Positions 30,436-40,614 of a DNA stretch of 64,000 bases are shown here, piece by piece. The stretch is from Pseudophaeomoniella oleicola (lineage: Eukaryota; Ascomycota; Eurotiomycetes; Phaeomoniellales; Phaeomoniellaceae), in contig QWDQ01000001.1 in the NCBI GenBank assembly GCA_003868215.1, positions 186,001-250,000 of the forward strand, in the 5' to 3' direction. Below the pieces are notes generated by a model. It did no database searches, was not told where the DNA came from, and saw only the letters and a program-made list of their open reading frames with translations. A program made the position numbers and the translations under genes. Each line of letters begins with the position of its first letter. The stretch's first letter is position 1.

Positions 30436-31926
30436 ATGTGTAGGAAGTACACCTGGACGAACATCTACCCCGATAGAGAAGAACGCTCATTTCGTTGGTC
30501 ACTCTGTGACGAGGGTAGAAGGTGTGGTGAGCCTTGTTCTAACATTATCGTTCAGGATGTCGGAGAATTCGATATGACGGTGGAAGAATCGGGACAAAGG
30601 GCCAGTCAAGCTGTTATTAGCAGAAGACGCTCTTCCAGGGGATCGCTGGAGGAACCCAGGATGGTCCAACGACGGAGGTCGAGCTCTGTGCGAAGGAGCA
30701 GAGAGTTCAGGCTCCCATGGCAGATTGTCAGGACTACAACAACCAGCAGGCAGACACCCCGGGTGACACGTCGTGTAACCATAACCAACCATTCCCCTCA
30801 AGGAAGCCGATATTCTCGGAACAGCCATCGTAGTCGCAACTCAGACGTGATTGAGGTTGTCGATGATCATCACCGGTCGCGCTCTCGCTCTCGCTCTCGA
30901 CCAGGAGAGAGATCCGAAAGGATATCCATTGAAGTTCCACTCTCACCAGAGATGCCCTCGTCGCCGTTACCTGTTCGAAGGTCCTCCAGCCCTTCGATTG
31001 AGATTATCTCTCCAATACACCGCCATGTTCGATCTCTCGACAGTGATGAAGAATCTACAATCGCAGAATACATCGCACTCACTCCACCGCGACGACAGCG
31101 ACCTCATTCGCCAACACCACCTCATCGCCCTCGATCTTTGTCTCCAGCTACCCTTGAACGTCTAGAGGGCCTTCGCATCTCTGCAGAAATCTCGGCACAT
31201 GAGGCCCAGGTAGAACACAGCCAACGTTTGTCAGCAGAGCAGGAAGCAGAGCGACTTCGGAATCGAGCAAACACGGCCTCACGCACTGCGGTCCAGAGGG
31301 AATTGGAAAATAATAGACTCAGGGAGCAAATGAATCGTGAACGGGATATCGGGGTGCGAGAACGAGTCGAGGCAGTTGCTCAAGCAACAGCTCGGACAGA
31401 TGCAGAAAACACAAGACTGCGTACTCACCTGGGTCGTGAGCACGAACTCCGAGCACGTGAACGGGAACTAGAAGAGCGAGAGAGACGGGAACGACAGCAT
31501 CGAGCAAGGTCACCACCACCACCTGTTCCACGGCTACATAGGTCCAACACAACCACGATCCCCGGCAGGGGAAGAGGGCATCGCCCCGAACCAAGCCGCT
31601 CAAACATTCGAAACATCCACCCAAGGCGCTCCGTCACAGTGGTCCAAGAACCTCAACGCCCACCTCCAGCCATCATCTCAAGAACCAATCCAGCATCAAG
31701 AATAATCGACCCTTCAACCCTCGGACCCATGGAACAACACGGCGCAAACGTCCTCGCCGAAATCCACGAGCGCAGACAACGAGAAGAAGCAGCCAGGGAA
31801 CGAGACCGCCGAATCCGAAGAGAAGCAGAACAAAATGCCATACGCCAGGAACGGGATCGAAGGAGACGGGAAAGGATTGTGTGGAGGGATGATGTTGTTG
31901 ATGACGATGATGTTTGGGACAGGTAG
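30436..31926 (+). CDS. Arg/Ser-rich disordered protein with coiled coil
   Basis: The first in-frame ATG at 30436 gives 496 residues; the frame is open upstream from GTG and a CAG acceptor sits at its edge, so a 5' exon may be missing. The N-terminus (KYTWTNIYPDREERSFRWS, then CDEGRRC and a further Cys) looks folded and may be a conserved head. Then come Arg/Ser-rich tracts (RRRSSRGS, RRRSSSVRR, and an SRSRSRSR run from a CGCTCT repeat), Ser/Pro/Arg-rich sequence, and a long charged coiled coil from about residue 240 to 345. The C-terminus is Arg/Glu-rich with a terminal acidic cluster. RS repeats recall splicing or nuclear-speckle proteins, but no RRM or other domain is visible. Function unknown. 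Confidence 0.7.
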   Translation: MCRKYTWTNIYPDREERSFRWSLCDEGRRCGEPCSNIIVQDVGEFDMTVEESGQRASQAVISRRRSSRGSLEEPRMVQRRRSSSVRRSREFRLPWQIVRTTTTSRQTPRVTRRVTITNHSPQGSRYSRNSHRSRNSDVIEVVDDHHRSRSRSRSRPGERSERISIEVPLSPEMPSSPLPVRRSSSPSIEIISPIHRHVRSLDSDEESTIAEYIALTPPRRQRPHSPTPPHRPRSLSPATLERLEGLRISAEISAHEAQVEHSQRLSAEQEAERLRNRANTASRTAVQRELENNRLREQMNRERDIGVRERVEAVAQATARTDAENTRLRTHLGREHELRARERELEERERRERQHRARSPPPPVPRLHRSNTTTIPGRGRGHRPEPSRSNIRNIHPRRSVTVVQEPQRPPPAIISRTNPASRIIDPSTLGPMEQHGANVLAEIHERRQREEAARERDRRIRREAEQNAIRQERDRRRRERIVWRDDVVDDDDVWDR

Positions 31927-32322
31927 AGGGGAGTTCTAGGATCACTGCATGCTTAAGGTCGGTATGTTCTGAGTCATGTCATGTATCTGATTTTTTGTTT
32001 GTGGCGCTTTCTTTGGAGGGGGGTTTGTTGAGATGGTCGGGTTTTATGCGTGCTTTGTAATCATGTTTATTATTGTTTTGATTGTCTAGTGTATTAAGAA
32101 TGGTAGGGTGCTAGGAAGGCAAGAAGGTACCTAGGCAGGTAGGGTTAAAGGATGAGTTCTGCATAAGTGTGGAGTTTTGTGAATTATGTGTGTTTGATAG
32201 ACTAGGTACCTAGATAGATATCTTAGATACCTTAGCTTACCTTACCTCCTAGGTGTATAGCATGTACCTTATGGATGTACACATAACATCCCCCATCCCT
32301 TTTCTTCATCTTCTTCTTCTCA
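31927..32322. other. Convergent 3' intergenic region with TACCTA/TAGGTA motifs
   Basis: Between convergent stops. Many copies of TACCTA and its complement occur from 32126 to 32275, a theme repeated in other gene-poor stretches of the window. Confidence 0.55.
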
Positions 32323-33588
32323 TCACCACAACCCCTCAACAAGCGTCTTCAACCCCTCCCTAAACTCCCCATCCATCTGCCCGCCATCAGCAGCACCACG
32401 ACCATTACCATGACCACCCAAAGCCCTCTCAACAATAACATCAACCTCCCCCTTCCCCACCCCATACTCCGACAACGTCGTCTGCAACCCCACCTCCCTA
32501 ACCAACCCCAGTATCGCCTCGCCGACCCTCTCGCTATCCTGCACGGGATTCCCTGAGTTCGCGAGGTGTGCACTACCGGGAATATGCGGCAGGATAGCGG
32601 CGAAGTTCTTAGCAGCCGTCGAGTCGAAGCGGGCGCGTAACTTGACCACGTGGCCGAGCGTGAGGCATGATGTGATGCCGTGGGGGATGGCGTAGGGGGA
32701 TCCGAGGGCGTAGCCGAGGGTGTGCGAGAGGCCGAGGGGGCCGTGCAGGTTTTGGCCCAGGAAGCCGAGGGATTGGTAGGAGGCGAGGAGCAGGCGGGTT
32801 ATGATGTCATGGAGGTCCGGGTGGTCCGCTGTCGTCTGCTGGTCTTGCTGTTGCTGCTGCTGTTTTTTGTGATACAGAGGGAGGTAAGTGAACAGCGTGG
32901 TGATGGCGTCGAGCGTGAGTACGCGGGCCGGCGCGAGCGTCGTGGTCGGGTAGCATTGCAATTCGACGGCGTGGTCGAGCGCGCGGAGGCCCGTCGAGAG
33001 GAACAGACGCGGCGGCGTGTATCCGGCGACGAAAGTCGGGTCGTAGAAGATGTAGGACGGAGAGAGGTTGGGGTCGGAGACCAACTTCTTGGTTCCGTCG
33101 GGACCCGTGTAGCCGGCTGTGTAGGTGCATTCGGCGGCGCTGAGGGTCGTCGGGATCGTGATATGGGTTAGAAACGACGAAGCCGACGACGACGACGACG
33201 ACTTTGACAGGTTATTCTTCGAATGCACTCGATACGCTATCGCTTTGGCCGCATCAATCGGACTCCCCCCACCAATACTAATAATCGTATCAACAGCAGC
33301 CGATTTCATCACCAACTCCGCCGCCTCATCCAACTGCGCGACCGGCGCATGTTGCCCGATCTTAGCAAACGTGCCCGCATGCCTCTCTTGACCCAACAAC
33401 TGCTCAACCTGCTCGACGAGCGGCGTCTTGGTCGCGAGCGAGTTCCCCGTGATGATGAAGGCCTTTGAGGATGGCGAGGGGAAACAGGAGAGTAGGTGAG
33501 TTTTGACGACGTCGGGGCCGTAGTATAGGGCGGAGAGTTTGGGGGGTTTGTAGAGGCCGGCGAGAGGAAGGGATTGACTGGAGTCCAT
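32323..33588 (-). CDS. Iron-ADH-fold dehydrogenase, maleylacetate-reductase-like
   Basis: The ATG at 33588 gives 421 residues in a single exon; the 14 upstream codons begin only at TTG. The NAD(P) motif GGGSPIDAAK is at 106-115, preceded by VDTIISI. PTTLSAAECTYTAGYT and TGLRALDHAVE follow, then the histidine-rich region LHGPLGLSHTLGYAL...IPHG (His282, His289, His303). At the place where iron ADHs have the first metal Asp (GMDA), this protein has GLRA. Maleylacetate reductases also lack that Asp, so an NAD(P)H-dependent reductase of aromatic-ring-cleavage products is the best guess, without proof of substrate. Two low-complexity insertions occur: a Ser run at about 128-138 and a Gln run at 243-248. 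GC-rich third positions stand out against the neighbours. Confidence 0.85.
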   Translation of the reverse strand: MDSSQSLPLAGLYKPPKLSALYYGPDVVKTHLLSCFPSPSSKAFIITGNSLATKTPLVEQVEQLLGQERHAGTFAKIGQHAPVAQLDEAAELVMKSAAVDTIISIGGGSPIDAAKAIAYRVHSKNNLSKSSSSSSASSFLTHITIPTTLSAAECTYTAGYTGPDGTKKLVSDPNLSPSYIFYDPTFVAGYTPPRLFLSTGLRALDHAVELQCYPTTTLAPARVLTLDAITTLFTYLPLYHKKQQQQQQDQQTTADHPDLHDIITRLLLASYQSLGFLGQNLHGPLGLSHTLGYALGSPYAIPHGITSCLTLGHVVKLRARFDSTAAKNFAAILPHIPGSAHLANSGNPVQDSERVGEAILGLVREVGLQTTLSEYGVGKGEVDVIVERALGGHGNGRGAADGGQMDGEFREGLKTLVEGLW

Positions 33589-33969
33589 TTTGGGGGAGGA
33601 GGGGGGGAGGATCGATATGAAAATGTCCAAGACGCCAGGGGGGCTTATGTACTGTTTATCTATGTACCTTATGTATCAAAGGAAAATTGGTTGATTACTT
33701 TGAAAAAGTTCTTTTGGGTAAATAGTGATTATGTTCGTTCATTCATTCATATCAATGGTACAGTATCATTAGATATGTTGCTACGAAACTTGATGTAATG
33801 ATCCAGTAGCCCCTCCTGAGTTCCCATTCTTTCCGTAATATCCGAGGTTGATGGATTTCATCAACTCCTGAAGTAATTTATTGCTGTGTTCACTTCGAGA
33901 TGCAATGATCGATAAACCAAGGTTACCACTGGGTATCACAGCTACTTCTGTATGAATACTATAACAAGA
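33589..33969. other. Intergenic: promoter of the Fe-ADH-like gene, 3' flank of AKR1
   Basis: Both flanking genes are on the minus strand. Nothing specific seen except A/T-rich sequence with short ATTC repeats near 33740. Confidence 0.5.
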
Positions 33970-36457
33970 TTACACATTGTCGTCCGCATCCGCCTGTTCT
34001 GCCAAGCTCGTGTAGACCATGCCTCGACTGCCCGTCGTCTGCCTGGGAACATCGTACATTCGAGCGTAATTGACGATTTGTCCACCAAGCATAGCGTCCG
34101 ATCCTGTCCTCTTACCGAAATACGGTGCAGGATCAAACCAGAAGTCCTTGCAGTTGCCGATAACTCCCCGAGAAAATGGATTTCGAGCTCGAGGACGCGG
34201 CTGCAATCTGCCAGTGGCGGGGTCCTTGATCAACCCGCCTCTTGCAGTGGCAATAAAAGTATCTAGACCGAGCAACTTTGACCATTGACCGCAGAATCCT
34301 TGTTTCTTTCGAGGTGATGCTACAGCACTAGAAGAAGCAGCAGGATTAGGGCCCGTGCCAGCGCTCGTTAGGCCAGCGCCACCTAAAGATGTGGTCCCTG
34401 CTGCAAGAGCGGCAGTAACGGCTCGAGAGGCGTTATTCGGCATGAGATCTGTATTTTTGCTTCTCATGTTTTCATAGGTGGTTTGGTTCCTCATGATTTG
34501 CACAGTCTGGACGATCAAAAGCATGGATACCCAGACGAGCTGGAAGGTCGACCATAATGCCAGAATCCATGTCCAAGGGTCTCGACTATATACTGCACAG
34601 AGGTCGTCTGATAAAATGGTACATTGTACAAGTGGCGGTGTAGGAAGCTGGTCGATATCTGATGACCCTGGTAAGTTTGGGCCAGCTGGCATCATCGTGT
34701 AGTAACTTACGTGCAAGAACGAGGCGGACGAAGAGTATTATGCCCACTTCTAAGAAGAAAATATATAGTACAAAGTGTCGATGATTGTTAACGGCAACGC
34801 AATTGTTGATCCATGGGCAGTGGCTGCCAATAGTGAGCTCCTTGCTTGGTCTGTTCTCCCTTGAGACTTACTGGTCATGCTTTGCAACACACTTGCCGCA
34901 ACGCCGACAATGCTTACTCCTCAAAGGTTTCCTGACCATACACTGAATGCAAAAGTTTTCTTCGTCGAATTTCCATAGAGAGAAGAGCTCTTCGATCGTC
35001 TCCTTCTCTCTGTTCCGGCTATTCAATCGTGGGATATAGCCCGGATCTTCCAATAGCGAGACGAAGTAGAAAAAGGTAGTCAAGCCATAGGCCGTGGCGA
35101 ATATGATGTTCATGAAAGCATTTGTGGTGAACGTGACTGCAAACTCGATATCAGCACAATCGTTAATCGTTACAGAGGAACACGTTCACTGACCAGGCAG
35201 AATCCAATATACCCATCGAGCGCCGACGAAGAACAACGAAGCTGCAAACCACCCCGCTAGGTATGGCTAAGTCCTGTCAGCATCCGTTATAAAATTATAG
35301 TACCGCCGAGACTGACCGTGTGATGGAGATTCCGAAGCTTTCCAGGGCCTAGCAGCGCTATCTGCTGCAACCCCAGCTGCAACGCCCATGCCGCCACAAA
35401 AGCTAACGGAAGCCCGATATAGATGACGTTGTGGCTAATTATAGTGATGAGGAGGTAGAGAGTGAGAAAGGGATACAAAAGGTAGAACCTTGACATGAAG
35501 GTTTCGCTCTTGAGGAACGACGTTAGGTTGAGAGGTAGTTGTTTCGGGTTTCCGGTTGTATCGTAACCGCATTCTGCCAGTGCTCGGTGCCACATCCTTG
35601 TAGACCGCATCTCTTCTGCGACCATCTGCGGGTTCTTGCCATCGTTGGTCTCAGCAAAACGATCTCCACCGAATTCTATGATCTTCTGGATGCATTGCTG
35701 GGAACCCTTGACGAGCGCCCAATGGAGTGGTGTCAGGCCCTTGTCGTCTCTAGCATTCACATTCGCTCCTCGTCGAAGCAGAATGTCTACACACGCGGGA
35801 TGACCCTTGTATGCCGCCCACATGAGACTCGTGTGCTGCTGGGGATCCACGACGTCGACTGGAATCTCTTGGTGTAGTAAAAGGACTAATAAGAATGCAT
35901 TCCCGTCAATCGTAGCCAGGTGTAGAATGTTGTACCCCTGTCCATCCACCAGGAGTGGATCGGCGCCGCACTTGAGCAGCAGATGTACGATGTAGTAGTG
36001 ACACCGTTGGGCCGCCCACATTGCCGGTGTCGCTATTGATTCCCCTCCCTTTGTATTCACATCCGCGCCCTGATCGACGAGAAACTTGCATGTCGCATAT
36101 TGGTTGTTTATGGCCGCCCACTACAATACCAGGAGTGTCAGTTCAAGTTCAAGTAAGACAGCACGAAAGCAGGAGTCGACGAACGTGTAGTGGCGTTATG
36201 CCCTCTTCATCCGCATACGCTGGCTTGTATTTCCCACTCTCAAACATCTTTTGGATAAGCCCTGTCTCTCCTAACCGCGCACACTGCATGATATCGTCTT
36301 CGAGTGGCAGATGACCGCCTTGCTCCCCATTTCGTACATTGCTCATCTCTACTACTTCTTCTTCTGCTGCTGCTGCTGCCACATGGGGTGCCGCTGCCTC
36401 TGATTTGACCGGTCCATTGGCCGAGGCGAGTTGAGGCGCCCGCGGGTTTCCGGACAT
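33970..36457 (-). CDS. AKR1: Ankyrin-repeat DHHC palmitoyltransferase Akr1
   Basis: Six exons (36457-36185, 36120-35317, 35266-35194, 35136-34872, 34823-34711, 34667-33970; introns 64, 50, 57, 48 and 43 nt) give 741 residues. A disordered, Ala/Glu-rich N-terminus leads into about six ankyrin repeats (about 55-270; e.g. [32 protein letters not shown]). Hydrophobic segments follow ([34 protein letters not shown] and others). The Cys-rich domain, [21 protein letters not shown], is completed across an intron by Asp471-His-His-Cys474-Pro-Trp. Two further membrane segments and a cytosolic tail with Phe-Trp-Phe-Asp near the end complete it. Akr1 S-acylates cytosolic proteins (yeast casein kinase Yck2 among others) at the Golgi. 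All zinc and catalytic residues appear intact. The first intron uses a GTTCGT donor. Confidence 0.96.
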
Positions 36458-37041
36458 GGTAGTTGTTATATATGTGAGCTCTATGCAGAGTGTTCTGCGC
36501 GGACTGGCATTGTAGACTACAGACCACTAACTTCGAGGGAGTGTCGACCATGTACTCCTGCGGACCAAGATCAAGAGTACGTTCAAGTTGCTGAAAATGG
36601 TGAAATCTGTAGTGGTCCACAGTGGAAACAGCGCAGGGACGCGCAGACAATCGGAGGACCTACTGCGTAGTAATTACTACGTAGTACAGATCTTACCTAC
36701 GTAGTAAGGTTAGAGGATGATGCTGCGCCCATAACGTTAATCGTGGGAACATCCGCTGCGGCGGTGCTGGACCCGAATTACCGAACTTGGGTTCCCACCC
36801 ACCCTCGCCGTTGAGCTATTCAAATGATCTACGTAGAACCATATCGCATTGTCATGCTTTGGACTGGCTACAATGGTAATATCCAAATGTTTTCCTATAT
36901 GCAGTGAGATGCCGTAAAATGCCGTGAGCAGTCATTAAAGCCTCCCAGACGTACGCCAAATCAGAACGCCCAATTCGCAGCATCCAACCCGGAAGGGCCC
37001 AGTAAATGAAGCATAATTAATCGCTATGAAATAGTAACCAT
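36458..37041. other. Intergenic: AKR1 promoter and 3' flank of the cyclin gene
   Basis: A cluster of three palindrome-type sites occupies 36661-36710. Otherwise no gene or recognised element. Confidence 0.55.
36661..36710. repeat. Cluster of TACTACGTAGTA-type palindromes, perfect copy at 36675-36686
   Basis: A one-mismatch copy (TACTGCGTAGTA, 36661-36672), a perfect copy (36675-36686) and a related imperfect palindrome around CCTACGTAGTAAGG (36696-36709) follow each other within 50 bp, roughly 200-250 bp upstream of the AKR1 start. Confidence 0.88.
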
Positions 37042-37977
37042 TCATCCATTAACAGATGTAATTGGCGGTGTGATGACCGACTCTGAAAGCCTCGTTTTCC
37101 TCCCAATCGGTAATTTCGGTTCAAAGGTTGGTATACCCTGACCGTAGCGTCTCGGACCTATCGCCTCCGCCTCCTGTTGTAACATATGCTCATCGACCTT
37201 CAAATCGAACGATGTCAGGTAGCAGAAGCTGATCTCCAGTCTACCAAGTTCCAGCTCGCTGACACCGCCGACCTTTGCGAACCGACTGTGCGCATACCTG
37301 AGATCTTCCAGAGCTTTCATTGCTACCCGCAGAGCTGCGAGTAAGAGTCGGTGCACATTTCGAGGTGTGACTGGCAGCAGCCTGTCCACAATCGCGAGTC
37401 GGTTTATATAGAGGCTGGCAGCAAGATATACCGCAACTGACATTGGACAGTACCGATGTAGCCTCAAAAGGTAACTCTCCGTCGATATAGGCGGGGGTTT
37501 TTTTGAAAAGAATTTCCGAGCAATAGCTCCCTGTTGTATGTATAATGGTGCACTGTCGCCTCCGACAATATGGACAGCTTCAGAATGGTGGGCTTCAGGG
37601 CTTCCAATTGGCCCACTCTTCAGAGGCACGCCATCGATGCACTGCGTGGCGTGTGAGCCCGGGGGACTGTTAGCACTCATGTGTTGGATCTTTGCTGCAT
37701 CCCAGGCTGTCCTGGATAAATGCGGTGAGTTTTTGGGTGTTGTTGTTGCGCTTACTGGCGGCGTTGGAGGTATGTCACCCGTAGCCTGGACAAGAGCATC
37801 CGCATTTTGGCATAACATCCTCAGGGCAGCCAGTGGTGACAGTTTGAATATATCGATATGTTCTGGGATTGCGCCATCATCTGCTGAAGGGCTAGTGATC
37901 GACGGGACTACCCCTGTATCTTTCGCCGGATCTGGTGCTGCAGGGAGGAGTGGATGAGGCGACACGACATTCTCCAT
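37042..37977 (-). CDS. PHO80-like cyclin (Pho85-type CDK partner)
   Basis: The first in-frame ATG at 37977 gives 311 residues; the frame is open upstream only from GTG. The N-terminal half is disordered and Pro/Ser-rich, with DIFKLSPLAALRMLCQNADAL at about 40-60 looking like the start of the helical fold. The cyclin core lies at about 165-265: YLLRLHRYCPMSVAVYLAAS, YINRLAIVD, NVHRLLLAALRVAMKALED, FAKVGGVSELELGRLEISF, the standard PHO80 cyclin pattern. Such cyclins direct a Pho85-type kinase in phosphate, nutrient or cell-cycle signalling. It differs from a canonical Pho80 in its long Pro-rich insertion between the two helical parts, and the exact subfamily (Pho80, Pcl or PREG type) is not resolved. 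Confidence 0.87.
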   Translation of the reverse strand: MENVVSPHPLLPAAPDPAKDTGVVPSITSPSADDGAIPEHIDIFKLSPLAALRMLCQNADALVQATGDIPPTPPVSATTTPKNSPHLSRTAWDAAKIQHMSANSPPGSHATQCIDGVPLKSGPIGSPEAHHSEAVHIVGGDSAPLYIQQGAIARKFFSKKPPPISTESYLLRLHRYCPMSVAVYLAASLYINRLAIVDRLLPVTPRNVHRLLLAALRVAMKALEDLRYAHSRFAKVGGVSELELGRLEISFCYLTSFDLKVDEHMLQQEAEAIGPRRYGQGIPTFEPKLPIGRKTRLSESVITPPITSVNG

Positions 37978-39113
37978 GATGCCTGCTCCGGTAGTCGTCG
38001 TGAGCAACTCCTGGTGAATGTGCGGCCCGTCGAAAAGGGCCTCTGGAGATATATAGCAGACCTCCTCTTCTAGTATACCGTAACACACCCAACGGAAGTG
38101 TTATGATCGGAACGGTAATTTTATAGTGATGTCAAGCAGCAGTGACGCTGTAGTACTGTCGCTTGCGAGGGAGTCATGGCCAGCGACAAGCCTATGTTCA
38201 TGAACGGGTTTTGATTTGGTGGCTTTCGGGTCAGGTCATGTCCTTGTATCTGGTTCTCAATCCCCTAATTATAACAGAAAAACATCCCCCCCAAAGGAGT
38301 TCGGGACACCAAGGTTTTATGTACTGCCGACGAAAATCCAGCGCGTGACTTTTACCGGCGACGGATCACTGGTAAAGGATTTGCTTGGTGGGTCAATGGT
38401 CGAGAATCCTCGAATCTCTGGATTTATTGGGACACACGGCAGTGGAGCCTAGTGTTACTATGTATATTTCCGGACAATTGGACGGTCGTTGAACTGTCTT
38501 CGATCCATTGACATTGAACAGCTGTTGAGAAAAAAAAAAAAACAGATCATGAATGTAGAAAATAAGCTATAGATCAACGGCAGTCGATTCTACATCCAGC
38601 ACTGACTGACAAGGCGGGGTGGTGTCTTAACGACGAGGAGGCTATTGGTATAAGCGAGTAGAATGGCTTCGATGCTGAATTGACTGCCGGTCGAGGGGGG
38701 ATTGACGATCCACAGCGGGGAAGATGATGGATTCTAGACAACAGTCACAATTGGATCCTCGATCTCTCACATCCTGACGGCTACTACGTATTAGTAGGTG
38801 GCTAAGTCTGTCCCCTAAGGCCTGTCATATTTCAAATAGTATTCAAACTTTCATCCAGTATTGTCCTCCGTCATCCTTGATAGTAGCTGATGCAGAAGGC
38901 TTTTATTCTTCCGAAAGGAAGCACTGGATTCACAAAGTCTTCGAAATGGATAACGGGCCTTGCACGAAATTGAACACTCTAATAGTAAAATAGGCTAGTA
39001 GTGAGAAGTAATCTTCAGCATCAAAAAGGCTATGATGAACGCTTGCTCAGACAGAGAAAGTTACAAGTTTGGCGATGACAGAACAGATGTCATACATAGC
39101 TCATTCTCTTCGC
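37978..39113. other. 1.1-kb intergenic region: cyclin promoter, 3' flank of the exchanger gene
   Basis: No supported gene. A run of 13 A lies at 38530-38542 and a half-palindrome (CTACTACGTATTAGTAGG) near 38781-38798. Confidence 0.5.
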
Positions 39114-40614
39114 TCATCTTTCCACGGTTCCCTCATGATTGGAACTTCCTTGACTGACGTTCGGATAATACCAACTCGTCAATGCAATGATCGCATAGAC
39201 AAAGACGCAGAGGGCACCCTCGAGATAGTTGGATTTTCCGTCGCGGAGGAAGTTGCTCACCACCAGAATCGACAGGATCAGTAAGACGACCATAAAGATC
39301 TCGAAATTCAAATCCATCGGTTTGTTCAGGCCCCAGCCAACAATGACAACGAGGGGTGCATTGAGAAGTGCCGTTTGGATGGAAGGACCTAAGCAGTGAA
39401 AGAGCGCAAAATTCTAGAGGCAGCTGTCAGTCCACACATAGATACCCCTTGGTAGTGTCACTTACCATCTGATTATCCCACGCCTCGTCGATAGCAGTCA
39501 AATGCTCTGCTGCCTTTTCGACAAGTGGTACCAAGATCAAACCCATGAAGTTATCTGGTACGCCCTTCTCAGTGACAATGAATTCGATCTCCTCGACCAA
39601 GAAGACGGCAATCAGAGAAACACAGGTAAGGGAAAGGAGAATTGCTACAACACATTCCGTGAAGGTCAATTTGGCTTTCACCAGATCCCTGTGGCGATCC
39701 TCATCCTTCGCTTCATCTAACTCGAGGACTTCGTCGAAGAGTCCGTGATGTGTCCGAGTATTGAACCACGTATAAAACAGGAAAGCGATCAACAGTATGA
39801 TAGATGTACCTCTGCTGATATTTGTGACCGCGCGATGCAGATCATCTGTTGTGAACCCTTCTGAACCTTCTGCGGCAGAGACAGCGGTCGAGGACAATGC
39901 TGAGAAGAAGGCACTGGGAATGAGAAGAGCGAAGCCGGCCACCAGCAAGATGCCGCTACCGACTTCACCAATAACATCATGAAACTCCTGCTCATCCCGG
40001 CGCATGCCACCAACGAAGAAACAGAGACCCATGCACAGAAGAAGGTTCGTTAGAATGGACCCCAGGATAGCAGCTTGAATAACAGGGACCAGATTGCCCG
40101 ACCCATTATCTTTGACGATGAGAACCATGAACAAGATGATCTCGACCACCGAACCCAGTGTCACCTCAATTAGAATACCCATGACTTTCGGTAGCTTCCT
40201 CGCCATTTCCTGACCTGCGAATCCCAGTAGATTGGCACAAGGCACCATGGCGATATAGTTGATTGCGAAGATCCATACGTGAAGGTCCGGTCGAGCGAAG
40301 TGTAATGCAATAGCAGCTGGAACAAAGGGCCAGAGGGCATTTACGACCATGGAGGCTCTGCTGGTACTTCTACCGACAATCCTGAGGAAGTACCCCGGTT
40401 GGAAGCCACTTCTGCCGCTTTCGCCCTCCGGCTTGATGCCTGTAGTGACTCTGTGTCCATTGTGATTGTATGTCGGCAGAAGATGAGGATGTTGATGACG
40501 GTGATGACGACGATTACGATGCTGGGGTTTTTCTGTGTAGCTTGCAGGGTTCGGTTGTCTGCGAGATGTCGCTGAGGTCACATCGGAAGATCTTCGCCTG
40601 TGATGAGACGACAT
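39114..40614 (-). CDS. CAX-family cation/proton exchanger (Vcx1-like, divergent)
   Basis: Exons 40614-39466 and 39413-39114 (intron 52 nt) give 482 residues from the first in-frame ATG; a further 58 upstream codons open only from GTG. A hydrophilic His/Arg-rich N-terminus of about 90 residues precedes about eleven hydrophobic segments with the two-fold repeat of CAX antiporters. The first repeat motif reads GSVVE (154-158) and the second EKAAEH (366-371), where classical CAX proteins have GNAVE and GNAAEH; the two key glutamates (158 and 370) are kept. An acidic loop (LDEAKDEDRHRD) separates the halves. The likely role is exchange of Ca2+ or another cation for H+ at the vacuole, but the altered motifs make the ion uncertain. 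It is head to head with CBS. Confidence 0.9.

Noticed and set aside
33588-33630. N-terminal extension of the Fe-ADH-like protein
   Set aside because: The longer frame starts with TTG; the first ATG is at 33588. The same reasoning shortened the coiled-coil protein at 26871, the cyclin at 37977, the exchanger at 40614, the P450 at 46812 and the zinc-cluster factor at 51664.
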